DNA from: Mesonia sp. HuA40
Lineage (GTDB): Bacteria > Bacteroidota > Bacteroidia > Flavobacteriales > Flavobacteriaceae
Reading direction: 5' to 3'
NCBI RefSeq assembly: GCF_008017835.1
Contig: NZ_VRLT01000028.1
Span: 143,605-207,604, forward strand
Length of the DNA: 64,000 nucleotides
A program made the position numbers and the translations under genes. The notes below the pieces were generated by a model that saw only the letters and a list, made by a program, of their open reading frames with translations, did not search any database and was not told where the DNA came from. Positions 9,460 to 17,448 of the stretch are shown one piece after another. The stretch's first letter is position 1. Each line of letters starts with the position of its first letter.

Positions 9460-10401
9460 ATGAAAGATGCTAATAATTTAACAATAAACCAGCCAACTGT
9501 GGTTACTATTGGTACTTTTGACGGTGTGCACGTTGGGCATCAGAAAATACTAAAACGCCTTATCGAGTCTGCCAAAAAGGAAGAATTAGCTTCGGCTGTG
9601 CTCACTTTCTTTCCGCATCCTAGAATGGTTTTACAAAAAGAAATGGATATAAAGCTCATTCAAACTATCAACGAGCGGCGAGAAGTGATTCAAAGTAAAG
9701 GGATCGATTATTTTATCGTACACCCGTTCACCAAAGATTTTTCAAGATTAACCGCCCAAGAATATGTTGAACAAATCTTGGTTAAGAAAATGAAAGCTCA
9801 AAAAGTGATCATCGGGTACGACCATCATTTTGGGCGCAATCGTGCAGCAGATATCCATGATTTGCGCAAATTGGGGAAAGAATATGGTTTTGAAGTTGAA
9901 GAGATTTCTAAAAAAGATATTGATGATGTCGCTGTGAGCAGTACAAAAATCCGTAAAGCACTTGAAATAGGGCAAATTGAAAAGGCCAATACTTATCTAG
10001 GCCGTCCCTTTTCTGTACAAGGCTTAGTGGTTCGTGGCAATGGTAAAGGTAAAGGTTTTGGTTTTCCTACCGCTAATTTAGCCGTTGAAGAAACCTATAA
10101 GCTCATCCCTAAAATTGGTGTTTATATTGTTCGCAGTAAGATTAAAGAGGATTATGTGTATGGTATGATGAATATAGGTTTTAAACCTACCGTAGGCAGC
10201 GACCAAAAAACCATCGAAACCTATTTTATAAACTGGTCGGAATTACTTTATGGCAAAAAATTAAAAATCGAGTTTTTAAGCCGCATTCGTGGGGAAAAGC
10301 AATTTGAGTCTATAGTAAAACTCAAGGAAGCTATGCAAGCCGATCTGCACTTTACTCAAGCTTACTTAAAAGAACATCATTATGAAGACGCTCCTTTTTA
10401 A
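9460..10401 (+). CDS. ribF: bifunctional riboflavin kinase/FAD synthetase
   Basis: A 313-residue enzyme that phosphorylates riboflavin to FMN and adenylates FMN to FAD. The N-terminal nucleotidyltransferase part has 'TIGTFDGVHVGHQKILKRL' (residues ~17-35) and 'VIIGYDHHFGRNRAADIHDLRKLG' plus 'AVSSTKIRKAL'. The C-terminal flavokinase part has 'RGNGKGKGFGFPTANL' and 'GMMNIGFKPTVG' with 'IETYFINW'. Length is standard. The 3' end overlaps the next gene by 20 bp, indicating co-translation with an HTTM membrane protein. Confidence 0.93.
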   Translation: MKDANNLTINQPTVVTIGTFDGVHVGHQKILKRLIESAKKEELASAVLTFFPHPRMVLQKEMDIKLIQTINERREVIQSKGIDYFIVHPFTKDFSRLTAQEYVEQILVKKMKAQKVIIGYDHHFGRNRAADIHDLRKLGKEYGFEVEEISKKDIDDVAVSSTKIRKALEIGQIEKANTYLGRPFSVQGLVVRGNGKGKGFGFPTANLAVEETYKLIPKIGVYIVRSKIKEDYVYGMMNIGFKPTVGSDQKTIETYFINWSELLYGKKLKIEFLSRIRGEKQFESIVKLKEAMQADLHFTQAYLKEHHYEDAPF

Positions 10402-11695
10402 ACAAGTAGACAACAGTGCTCTAATTGTTTTTAGAATTATTTTTGGCTTACTCATCACCTTAGAAGCTTGGGGAGCAATTGCCACTGGTTGGGTAAAACG
10501 CGTTTTTGTAGAACCTCAATTTACCTTTAATTTTATTGGTTTTGATTTTTTGCAGGTATTCGTAGGTCCCTTTATGTATGGCTATTACTTACTTATGGGC
10601 GGCTTGGGACTTATGGTATGTTTGGGTTACAAATATCGTTGGAGCATGGGAGGCTATACCTTGTTGTGGACGTTGAGTTATTTGATGCAAAAATCGAGCT
10701 ACAACAATCATTATTACCTGCTTATTCTCATTTGCATTTTTATGCTATTAGCCCCTGCCCATACGTATGCTTCTATCGACGCAAAACGCAACCCAAGTTT
10801 AAGAAGTAATGCTATGCCCAATTGGGTAAATGTCTTTATAATATTGCAACTATTCATCGTTTATACCTACGCCGCTTTGGCGAAAATATATCCCGATTGG
10901 TTACAAGCCAAAGTTCCCGAAATTTTAATGGCAGGAAAATCCCACTACTATATTGTGGGTGATATTTTACAGCAAAAATGGACGCATTATGTGATTGCCT
11001 ATTTTGGCATATTATTCGACCTATTAGTAGTTCCTTTACTGTTGTATAAACCCACTCGAAAATATATCTTTTTCTTCTCTGTTTTTTTTCATCTTTTCAA
11101 CAGCATTGTATTTCAAATAGGAATATTCCCTTATCTTTCATTAGCTTTTAGTCTATTTTTCTTTCCAGCAGAAAAAGTTCATCGCTGGTTTTTAAAGAAA
11201 AAAGATTTTTACCAAGAAAAAGTCGTTCAAGTTCCTAATTACGCCAGTGCATTTCAACTTTTTATAGTGGTTTGGTTTATTTTTCAAATAGGCTTGCCTC
11301 TAAGACATTGGTTTATACCCGGGGATGTTTTGTACACAGAAGAAGGCCACCGTATGAGTTGGCGCATGATGTTGCGTACCAAAAGCGGTCACGCCACCTA
11401 TACGGTAGTTGATACCCAAACAGGAGAAAAAACAATCGTCAACAAAGCTAATTACCTTAGCTCTAAACAAATGCGCCAAGCCACTACCAAGCCCGATATC
11501 ATTTGGCAGTTTGCACAGCGCATTGCTCGTGAATATGCTCAAAAAGGGAAAAATGTGCAGGTATTTGTACGTTGTGGCATTAGGGTGAATAAAGGGCCGT
11601 ATACGCCTTTAATTAATCCAGAAGTCGATTTAGCTGCCGCGGATTGGAATTATTTTAAACACAATAACTGGATTTTGTTACCGCAAAATCTGTAA
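10382..11695 (+). CDS. HTTM domain membrane protein (gamma-carboxylase-like)
   Basis: A 437-residue integral membrane protein with several hydrophobic helices in the first ~310 residues and a soluble C-terminal tail. 'LSYLMQKSSYNNHYYLLILICIF' and 'YTYAALAKIYPDWLQAK' match the horizontally transferred transmembrane (HTTM) domain related to vitamin K-dependent gamma-glutamyl carboxylase, and 'GHRMSWRMMLRTKSGHATYTV' resembles the part following it. Whether it carboxylates anything in bacteria is not known. It overlaps ribF by 20 bp and ends 55 bp before serS, so it is probably expressed with ribF. The HTTM family call is firm; the activity is open. Confidence 0.8.
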   Translation: MKTLLFKQVDNSALIVFRIIFGLLITLEAWGAIATGWVKRVFVEPQFTFNFIGFDFLQVFVGPFMYGYYLLMGGLGLMVCLGYKYRWSMGGYTLLWTLSYLMQKSSYNNHYYLLILICIFMLLAPAHTYASIDAKRNPSLRSNAMPNWVNVFIILQLFIVYTYAALAKIYPDWLQAKVPEILMAGKSHYYIVGDILQQKWTHYVIAYFGILFDLLVVPLLLYKPTRKYIFFFSVFFHLFNSIVFQIGIFPYLSLAFSLFFFPAEKVHRWFLKKKDFYQEKVVQVPNYASAFQLFIVVWFIFQIGLPLRHWFIPGDVLYTEEGHRMSWRMMLRTKSGHATYTVVDTQTGEKTIVNKANYLSSKQMRQATTKPDIIWQFAQRIAREYAQKGKNVQVFVRCGIRVNKGPYTPLINPEVDLAAADWNYFKHNNWILLPQNL

Positions 11696-11711
11696 TTTTA
11701 GGCTTTTATAC

Positions 11712-11719
11712 TACATTTG
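11712..11719 (+). promoter_or_regulatory. candidate -7 box for serS
   Basis: TACATTTG matches TAnnTTTG and lies 31 bp before the serS ATG. Confidence 0.5.
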
Positions 11720-11750
11720 CTTATTCTATAAATCGATAAAAATTCTGATT

Positions 11751-13022
11751 ATGCTTATTGTTGCTCAAATCCGAGAAAACAAAGAAAAATTTATTGCGGC
11801 TTTAGCCAAAAGAAATTTTGATGCTTCCGCTATTTTTGAAGAGGTTTTACAGCTTGATGAAACCAGAAGATCTACACAAACTCAATTAGATAAAGTACTG
11901 GCCGAATCGAACCGTTTATCCAAAGAAATAGGCATGTTTTTTAAATCGGGTGAGCACCAAAAAGCCAACAAGGTGAAAGAGCAAACGGCAGGTCTTAAAG
12001 AAGAGTCTAAACATCTTACCGATTTGCTACAAAGCACTCAAGAAGCTTTACAAGAAAAATTATACAACATACCCAATATACCACACGAGAGTGTGCCCGC
12101 AGGGAAGTCTGAAGAAGACAACGAGTGCATCTTTACAGCCGGTGAAGTGCCACAATTGCACGAAGGCAAGCTACCCCATTGGGAGCTGGCTAAAAAGTAT
12201 GACTTGATAGATTTTGAGCTTGGCAACAAAGTTACCGGCGCGGGTTTCCCTATTTACAAAGGCAAAGGTGCACGTTTACAACGCGCTCTAATCACATATT
12301 TTCTAGATAAGAATATTGAGGCTGGTTACACCGAATACCAAGTGCCTTTAGTGGTAAATGAGGCTTCAGGCTACGGTACGGGGCAATTGCCCGATAAAGA
12401 AGGACAAATGTACCATGTACAAAACGACGATTTGTATTTGATTCCTACTTCTGAAGTTCCCTTAACCAATATGTTTCGTGGTGATTTATTAACTGATAAA
12501 GACCTACCCATACAGTGTACAGCCTTCACTCCTTGCTTTAGACGCGAAGCTGGATCTTATGGAGCTCACGTGCGCGGTTTAAACAGATTGCATCAATTTG
12601 ATAAGGTAGAGTTGGTTAATCTAGTAAAGCCTAGCGAATCCTATGCCGTATTAGACCAAATGGTAGAACACGTAAAAGGCATCTTAAAAGAATTAAAATT
12701 ACCTTACCGCATACTACGACTTTGCGGAGGCGATTTAGGGTTCACCTCGGCCTTAACCTATGATTTTGAATTGTTTTCTACCGCTCAAGACCGCTGGTTA
12801 GAAATTTCTTCGGTATCAAATTTTGAAGATTTTCAGGCCAACCGACTAAAAGTGCGTTATAAAAACAGTCAAGGCGAAAAAGAATTAGTGCATACGCTAA
12901 ACGGAAGTTCGCTTGCTTTACCTCGAGTACTGGCGGGTCTTTTAGAGAACTACCAAACCCCAGAAGGAATAAAAATACCAGAAGTATTGGTGCCTTATAC
13001 TGGTTTTGATATTATAGACTAA
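11751..13022 (+). CDS. serS: seryl-tRNA synthetase
   Basis: A 423-residue class II aminoacyl-tRNA synthetase that charges tRNA-Ser with serine. The N-terminal ~110 residues form the long antiparallel coiled coil ('LDETRRSTQTQLDKVLAESNRLSKEI'). Motif 2 is seen in 'CFRREAGSYGAHVRGLNRLHQFDKVELV', motif 3 in 'LNGSSLALPRVLAGLLENYQ', and the serine-specific 'TSEVPLTN' lies between. Full length, ATG start with a good -7 box upstream and a large terminator-like stem-loop downstream. Confidence 0.95.
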   Translation: MLIVAQIRENKEKFIAALAKRNFDASAIFEEVLQLDETRRSTQTQLDKVLAESNRLSKEIGMFFKSGEHQKANKVKEQTAGLKEESKHLTDLLQSTQEALQEKLYNIPNIPHESVPAGKSEEDNECIFTAGEVPQLHEGKLPHWELAKKYDLIDFELGNKVTGAGFPIYKGKGARLQRALITYFLDKNIEAGYTEYQVPLVVNEASGYGTGQLPDKEGQMYHVQNDDLYLIPTSEVPLTNMFRGDLLTDKDLPIQCTAFTPCFRREAGSYGAHVRGLNRLHQFDKVELVNLVKPSESYAVLDQMVEHVKGILKELKLPYRILRLCGGDLGFTSALTYDFELFSTAQDRWLEISSVSNFEDFQANRLKVRYKNSQGEKELVHTLNGSSLALPRVLAGLLENYQTPEGIKIPEVLVPYTGFDIID

Positions 13023-13042
13023 ATAAGTCGGCTACATTTATC

Positions 13043-13145
13043 AACCGTTTAAAAAGCGAAAAGAAATTAAGTTGTAAAAGCCTAAACCAATTTTGGTTAA
13101 GCTAAAACACGTGTTCTCTTTTTCTTTTTAAACGGTTTTTTTACC
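13043..13145 (+). terminator. large stem-loop terminator after serS
   Basis: AACCGTTTAAAAAG at 13043 pairs with CTTTTTAAACGGTT near 13124..13137, enclosing a long loop with its own small hairpin (CCAATTTTGG). The right arm runs straight into a T-run, as in an intrinsic terminator. Confidence 0.65.
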
Positions 13146-13253
13146 TCCACGATTATTTTCATAAAGAAACTTTTAAGCATTGTTCGCTGTTTGTGATGTG
13201 TTAACTTGCGCCAGATTGCCTATTTTAGAGCCTATAAAATAACCTGGCCTACT

Positions 13254-14156
13254 ATGTTACAAATTGCCTTCGCCCCTTGTTATGTTCAAGAACTGCCGCC
13301 CAAACACCGTTTCCCTATGGCAAAGTATGAACTATTACCTCAACAACTACTACGTGAAGGTATAGTAGAGCAAAAGCATTTTTTTGAGCCTCAAGCCATC
13401 AATCATAAGCATTTTTTGGCGGTGCACGATGCCGAGTATTTTTATGACTTCTTAAATTTAAAATTTACCCAAAAACAAATCCGCAAAAGCGGTTTTCCTT
13501 TATCAAGAAGCTTAGTTAACAGAGAGCTTTTAATTGCTGCAGGTACTTTGCAAGCCAGCCTACACGCTTTAAAGCAAGGGGTAGGTATGAATATTGCAGG
13601 CGGCACCCATCACGCTTACGCGGATAGTGCAGAGGGCTTTTGTATGCTCAACGATCAAGCGATAGCCGCTAAATACCTACTCAACCACCAACTAGCACAA
13701 CAAATTTTAATCATCGATTTAGATGTACACCAAGGCAACGGAACCGCTAAAATATTTGAAAATGAAAAGCGTGTATTTACTTTCTCTATGCATGGCGAAA
13801 AAAACTATCCGTTTAAAAAAGAAAAAAGCGATTTGGATATCGCTTTGCCTAATGACACGGGAGATGATGCCTATTTACAAATTTTAAAAGAAAAGCTACC
13901 TCAATTGTTAGATCAAGTGCAACCCGATTTTGTTTTTTATCTGAGTGGCGTAGACGTATTAGCCACCGATAAGCTAGGAAAACTAAGCCTTAGCCAAGAC
14001 GGCTGTAAAATGCGTGACCAAATGGTATTAGAACAATTTAAGGATTGTAATTTACCGGTAGAAATTAGTATGGGCGGAGGATATTCTCCGGCCATTAAAC
14101 ATATTGTAAATGCACATGCCAATACCTTTAAACTTGTTCAAGCAATATATTATTAA
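13254..14156 (+). CDS. histone deacetylase-like (class II/AcuC-type) amidohydrolase
   Basis: A 300-residue zinc deacetylase-fold protein. Signature segments: 'RFPMAKYELLPQQLLREGI' near the start, 'NIAGGTHHAYADSAEGFCMLND' (the HH pair at the active site), 'LIIDLDVHQGNGTA' (zinc-binding Asp and His), 'FSMHGEKNYPF', 'LSGVDVLATDKLGKLSLS' and 'ISMGGGYSP'. Bacterial members deacetylate small acetylated amines or proteins; the substrate is not evident. A TTG 48 bp upstream would add 16 residues, but MLQIAFAPCYVQELPPKHRF is the normal N-terminus, so ATG 13254 is used. Converges with the CBS gene only 2 bp away. Confidence 0.88.
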   Translation: MLQIAFAPCYVQELPPKHRFPMAKYELLPQQLLREGIVEQKHFFEPQAINHKHFLAVHDAEYFYDFLNLKFTQKQIRKSGFPLSRSLVNRELLIAAGTLQASLHALKQGVGMNIAGGTHHAYADSAEGFCMLNDQAIAAKYLLNHQLAQQILIIDLDVHQGNGTAKIFENEKRVFTFSMHGEKNYPFKKEKSDLDIALPNDTGDDAYLQILKEKLPQLLDQVQPDFVFYLSGVDVLATDKLGKLSLSQDGCKMRDQMVLEQFKDCNLPVEISMGGGYSPAIKHIVNAHANTFKLVQAIYY

Positions 14157-14158
14157 GC

Positions 14159-14632
14159 TTAGGCCGGTCGTTGCCAGGTATGGCCGTGTAGAGCCAGAGC
14201 CGTATCGAGTACGTTACGCTGACTCACCAACCCGATTAATTTCTGGTTTTCACAAACCGGGAAACGCCTTAACTTTAAATTTAAAAACTTTTGCGCTAAA
14301 TCGAATAATTGCATATCGGGAGCAACGGTTTCAACCTCTTTAATCATATAATCACTAACCAAAACGCCTTCGAGCGGCTGATTGTAATAGCGCGATTCAG
14401 ATAATTGTTTGATACAATCACCCTCAGAAATAACCCCAACCAACTGGTGCTGATCATCTACCACAGGGCCTCCCGAAATATTGTATTGAATCATTTTTTG
14501 CATCACCTCAAAAATATGCTCCTGCTCGTGAAAATAAATCACTTCCCGAATCATAAAATCACGAACTTCTATCTTTTCGGGATTTACCCCCGTACCTCCT
14601 ATCATTTTACCTTGAAAACTCTTAATACCCAT
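14159..14632 (-). CDS. two-CBS-domain protein
   Basis: A 157-residue cytosolic protein from ATG 14632 ('MGIKSFQGK'). It is built of two CBS motifs: 'RDFMIREVIYFHEQEHIFEVMQKMIQYNISGGPVVDDQHQLVGVISEGD' and 'VSDYMIKEVETVAPDMQLFDLAQKFLNLKLRRFPVCENQKLIGLVSQRNVL'. Such stand-alone CBS pairs bind adenosine nucleotides and act as regulators; no partner is visible. The frame can be extended to an ATG at 14671, but the MGIKSFQG start matches relatives. A -7 box TATTTTTG lies at 14698..14691. Confidence 0.85.
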   Translation of the reverse strand: MGIKSFQGKMIGGTGVNPEKIEVRDFMIREVIYFHEQEHIFEVMQKMIQYNISGGPVVDDQHQLVGVISEGDCIKQLSESRYYNQPLEGVLVSDYMIKEVETVAPDMQLFDLAQKFLNLKLRRFPVCENQKLIGLVSQRNVLDTALALHGHTWQRPA

Positions 14633-14690
14633 AACATCATTTTTTAATTTTAAACAACTGAATATAAGCATTTTAATTGAATTTTAAAAA

Positions 14691-14698
14691 CAAAAATA
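14691..14698 (-). promoter_or_regulatory. candidate -7 box for the CBS gene
   Basis: On the minus strand TATTTTTG matches TAnnTTTG, 58 bp before ATG 14632. It overlaps the tail of the ssb terminator hairpin, so one of the two roles may be fortuitous. Confidence 0.4.
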
Positions 14699-14735
14699 AG
14701 AATGCCCTATAGAAGAAGAACATCCTTATTTTTTT
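14692..14735 (-). terminator. probable terminator after ssb
   Basis: Minus-strand stem AATAAGGATG / CATTCTTATT (one mismatch) with a 16-nt loop, ending in TTTTTG. Lies 27 bp after the ssb stop codon. Confidence 0.5.
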
Positions 14736-14761
14736 TATTGGACTCGAAGGCCAGGGCAGTT

Positions 14762-15100
14762 TTATGCTTTTTTACCTATCAGCAACACTTCTTGTGCCAC
14801 CACCTCGGTAATGTACCGCTTCTCTCCTGCCGCATTCTCATACGAGCGGTTGGTTAGCTTACCTTGCAACATTAACTCATTTCCTTTTTTGCAATAGTTC
14901 TCGATAATATCGGCCACACCACCCCAAGCAACAACGTTATGCCATTGGGTATCGGTTACTTTTTCGCCCCTGGCATTTTTGTAGGTCTCATTGGTCGCCA
15001 ATGAAAATTTGGCTAGCTTTTTACCGGTTTCTAAATTTACGATTTCGGGATCATTACCTAAGTTTCCCATTAACTGAATTCTGTTTTTAAAAGCGTTCAT
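14762..15100 (-). CDS. ssb: single-stranded DNA-binding protein
   Basis: A 112-residue OB-fold SSB starting MNAFKNRIQLMGNLGNDPEI, with 'KKLAKFSLATNETYKNARGEKVTDTQWHNVVAWGG' and 'KGNELMLQGKLTNRSYENAAGEKRYITEVVAQEVLLIG'. It protects single-stranded DNA in replication and repair. It lacks the acidic DDDIPF-type C-terminal tip of the main replicative SSB, so it is a short form, probably secondary. The frame could be pushed upstream to 15190, but the canonical start is ATG 15100. Confidence 0.9.
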   Translation of the reverse strand: MNAFKNRIQLMGNLGNDPEIVNLETGKKLAKFSLATNETYKNARGEKVTDTQWHNVVAWGGVADIIENYCKKGNELMLQGKLTNRSYENAAGEKRYITEVVAQEVLLIGKKA

Positions 15101-15147
15101 ACTATAAAGTTTTAAATGATTAATAAACGTGTTGTTTGCCAACGGTA

Positions 15148-15155
15148 CAAAGATG
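15148..15155 (-). promoter_or_regulatory. weak candidate -7 box for ssb
   Basis: Minus-strand CATCTTTG differs from TAnnTTTG at the first base. It is 47 bp before the ssb ATG. Confidence 0.3.
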
Positions 15156-15198
15156 AGACGCTTGGTTATTTTTAATCGGTTGGTAACCAATTGCTTGT

Positions 15199-15228
15199 GC
15201 TTACATTCGTTTTCAAACGGTTGTAAGC
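15199..15228. promoter_or_regulatory. 30-bp palindrome upstream of ssb
   Basis: GCTTACA .. TGTAAGC (7 bp) enclosing CGTTT / AAACG, flanked on each side by a direct copy of AATTGCTT (15190.. and 15229..). It lies about 100 bp upstream of the ssb start. Could be an operator or the foot of a structured RNA on the other strand. Confidence 0.4.
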
Positions 15229-15515
15229 AATTGCTTAAGGTGTTCTATTCACGGGCTAAGTCACTATTAACCGACCTCAAGCTACACCTACAAATTATAA
15301 CACTCCATTTTATAAATAGTTGAATAGTGGCAAATAAATTCAGTATTTACCATTCAATAATCAAATAATTAGCATAAATAAGTAAAATAAATGCTCAATT
15401 AAAGCGATTTAGCAGGACTTGTTTTTTTGTAAATACCGAAAATAAGAAGTAATTTTATTTTTACTGGGTAGTTGCGACTAGGCCGCAAAGTGGTCTTAGG
15501 ATAAAAAACCGTATA

Positions 15516-15695
15516 ATGGAAAAACAAAATAAAAAAATCAATTCAGATTACTATGGAAATAAGTCCTCTAAAAATAAATCATACAAGGATAAATTTAACT
15601 TTATAGGGATTTGGCGAAATTTTTCATTTTATGGTATGCTGATAATATTGATTTTAATCATATTGCAAAAATTAGGTCTGATTTTCAATAATTAA
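15516..15695 (+). CDS. small single-span membrane protein, unknown function
   Basis: A 59-residue frame starting MEKQNKKINSDYYGNKSS: a lysine/asparagine/serine-rich N-terminal half followed by one hydrophobic helix 'FYGMLIILILIILQKLGLIF' near residues 38-57. I do not recognise the family. The following small frame (15715..15854) has the same plan and a similar helix ending (LGL-F), suggesting the two are tandem paralogues. It sits between ssb and the accessory region with no clear promoter box. Confidence 0.5.
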   Translation: MEKQNKKINSDYYGNKSSKNKSYKDKFNFIGIWRNFSFYGMLIILILIILQKLGLIFNN

Positions 15696-15714
15696 AATAT
15701 ATAAGGTAATTTTA

Positions 15715-15854
15715 ATGCAAAAAAGTCTGAAATAAAAAAAGAGAGGCAGAAAAAGAAAACGGACTTTTGGGATTTTCTTACAGGTTTAAGGTTTTATATC
15801 GCAGTTATAGTTTTAATAATTTGGTTTTTATCGGAGCTCGGACTCCTTTTTTAA
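15715..15854 (+). pseudogene. small membrane protein with a one-base frameshift in a poly-A run
   Basis: From ATG 15715 the frame closes after six codons, but a -1 shift (or one added A) in the six-A run at 15719..15724 opens a 46-residue protein: a lysine-rich head then 'DFWDFLTGLRFYIAVIVLII' and ...ELGLLF, one membrane helix. It resembles the preceding 59-residue protein. The shift may be a true mutation, a homopolymer sequencing error or slippage; the sequence alone cannot decide. Confidence 0.5.
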
Positions 15855-15904
15855 CCCACAGAAACAAATTGAAAGGCGAAACAGAATAAAACTCCGACTC
15901 CTAC

Positions 15905-16058
15905 GTGATGAAATCGCGTTCTTTTTGCGTTTTCAACCAAGTCAATCTCAACAAGCTAATGCTGAACCTATCTTCTATACACCCCAATTACCGGATTGCG
16001 CTTTACCTAATAAAAATTGGTGTTAAAAATGTATATTTGTCTTGATATAATGAGTTGT
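15905..16058 (+). repeat. leader repeat, copy A
   Basis: Shares with copies B (29197) and C (30547) the block ACAAGCTAATGCTGAACC, then a GCGCTTTACC-like block, an A-rich patch, a TATATTTG promoter box (16032..16039), GATATAA and the terminal GAGTTGT (16052..16058). The first gene blocks of the accessory region follow directly. Interpreted as an array leader (promoter plus insertion site). Confidence 0.6.
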
Positions 16059-16148
16059 ACACAAGCTCTGAAAAGCCAACCGCACAGTCAAGCACATTTT
16101 ATTTTGTTCGTACCTCACAAAATAAAAAGAGCTTGCCTCTATCCAACG
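16052..16148 (+). repeat. palindromic cassette-boundary-like element S1
   Basis: CAAGCTCT (16062) pairs with AGAGCTTG (16128..16135); inside, TTTTATTTTGT pairs with ACAAAATAAAA. The right end is CCAACGCTCAC, the same as the right end of element S2a beyond the restriction genes. It directly abuts leader copy A. Confidence 0.55.
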
Positions 16149-16240
16149 CTCACCCAAACTGAGTGATTATTTTAATACTCATCTAGTGAGATATTTAATA
16201 ATTCTTATTACATTAGTATCCTGAATTAAACAATTCAATT

Positions 16241-16441
16241 ATGAACCGAATTAAAGAGGTTTTAGAAAAAAAAGGAATTAAGCAAAAATGGTTAGCTGAA
16301 CAAATGGGAAAGAGTTACAATATGGTGAACTCTTACGCCCAAAATAGACGACAACCGAGTTTGGAGGACTTGTACAAAATTGCGGAAATCCTAAACATAG
16401 AAGCAAAAGAATTATTAGTGCCAAAAAAGGAATTGAATTGA
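16241..16441 (+). CDS. small XRE-family helix-turn-helix regulator (R-M controller-like)
   Basis: A 66-residue Cro/CI-type DNA-binding protein: 'MNRIKEVLEKKGIKQKWLAEQMGKSYNMVNSYAQNRRQPSLEDLYKIAEILNI', with the recognition helix around residues 24-34. It is the first gene of a three-gene restriction-modification unit and its TGA stop overlaps the TTG start of the next gene, so the two are coupled. By position it probably acts as the controller protein timing expression of the restriction genes; this is inference. No family-specific C-box was found by eye upstream. Confidence 0.8.
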   Translation: MNRIKEVLEKKGIKQKWLAEQMGKSYNMVNSYAQNRRQPSLEDLYKIAEILNIEAKELLVPKKELN

Positions 16442-17448
16442 GGACAGAAATAGACATATTAGAAAATGAAATCTTAGAAAAATATCCAGAGGTATTGGAT
16501 ATTCTTTTGCGTGACCAAACCACTCAAAAAAACATTATTTGGGCAACTAATAATTATGAGTATTTTGGAGAATCATATTTAGAAAGCAAGCAGATTAAAT
16601 CTGAACTCATCACAGGCGTTAACGGTGATGTGATAATGCCAAGGGTTCAAAAAGACCAAATATTACAACAATCTAGAATTAAGAATATGGCTGAAGTCTT
16701 TACGCCATCTTGGATTTGCAATGCTCAAAACAACTTGATAGATACTGCTTGGTTTGAACGAAAAAATGTCTTTAATAAGGAAATACCAAATCAGAAAAAG
16801 TGGAAAACGAATCAAGAAAGAGTTGAGTTTCCTAAAAATAAATCTTGGCAAGACTATGTAAATGACAAACGACTTGAAATTTCTTGTGGTGAAGCGCCAT
16901 ACATAACAAGCCGATACGACACGACAACAGGGAAATTTATAGAAATTAAAAATAGAATTGGTTTACTCGATAGAAAACTAAGAATAATAAATGAAAATGT
17001 CAATGACCTAAACAAATGGAATGAGGCAACTCAATCAGCTTATAAAAACATATACGCTTATGAATGGCAAGGCGATAGTTTGTTATTAGCTAGGGAATCA
17101 ATGTTATTTACATACATAGAGAATTACCAATATAAATTTGAAAAAGAACCTCTCATTAAATCAATTCAAGATATAGCTGAGATTATTTCTTGGAATGTTT
17201 GGCAAATGGACGGATTAAAAGGTGTAATTCCTTTTTCTTGTGGAGAAATAAAAACCAAAACAGTTAATCTATTTGGAGAAGAAGAAACAGATAATTCATT
17301 TTGCAAAGGTTGTCTTAATGACAATATTTTCGAACATAATGGAATTTACTGTTTGATTATGGATTGGTCAAGCACAGGATTAAAAGGGAAAAAAATAAAG
17401 TTTATAGACCTACTTCAAAATAAACATCAATCAATAAATGGCAAATAA
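16438..17448 (+). CDS. restriction-modification subunit, M-like protein
   Basis: A 336-residue protein starting at TTG 16438 inside the stop of the regulator gene; the next in-frame ATG is about 66 codons later. 'AEVFTPSWICNAQNNLID' resembles the FTP(xx)V motif X region of N6-adenine methyltransferases and 'ISCGEAPYITSRYDTTTGKFI' a degenerate motif I area, but no NPPY/DPPY motif IV is present. It therefore looks like a partner or vestigial methylase-like subunit of the following large enzyme. It overlaps that gene by 11 bp. Proteins of this size are often labelled restriction endonuclease subunit M. Exact role unknown. Confidence 0.6.
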   Translation: MRTEIDILENEILEKYPEVLDILLRDQTTQKNIIWATNNYEYFGESYLESKQIKSELITGVNGDVIMPRVQKDQILQQSRIKNMAEVFTPSWICNAQNNLIDTAWFERKNVFNKEIPNQKKWKTNQERVEFPKNKSWQDYVNDKRLEISCGEAPYITSRYDTTTGKFIEIKNRIGLLDRKLRIINENVNDLNKWNEATQSAYKNIYAYEWQGDSLLLARESMLFTYIENYQYKFEKEPLIKSIQDIAEIISWNVWQMDGLKGVIPFSCGEIKTKTVNLFGEEETDNSFCKGCLNDNIFEHNGIYCLIMDWSSTGLKGKKIKFIDLLQNKHQSINGK

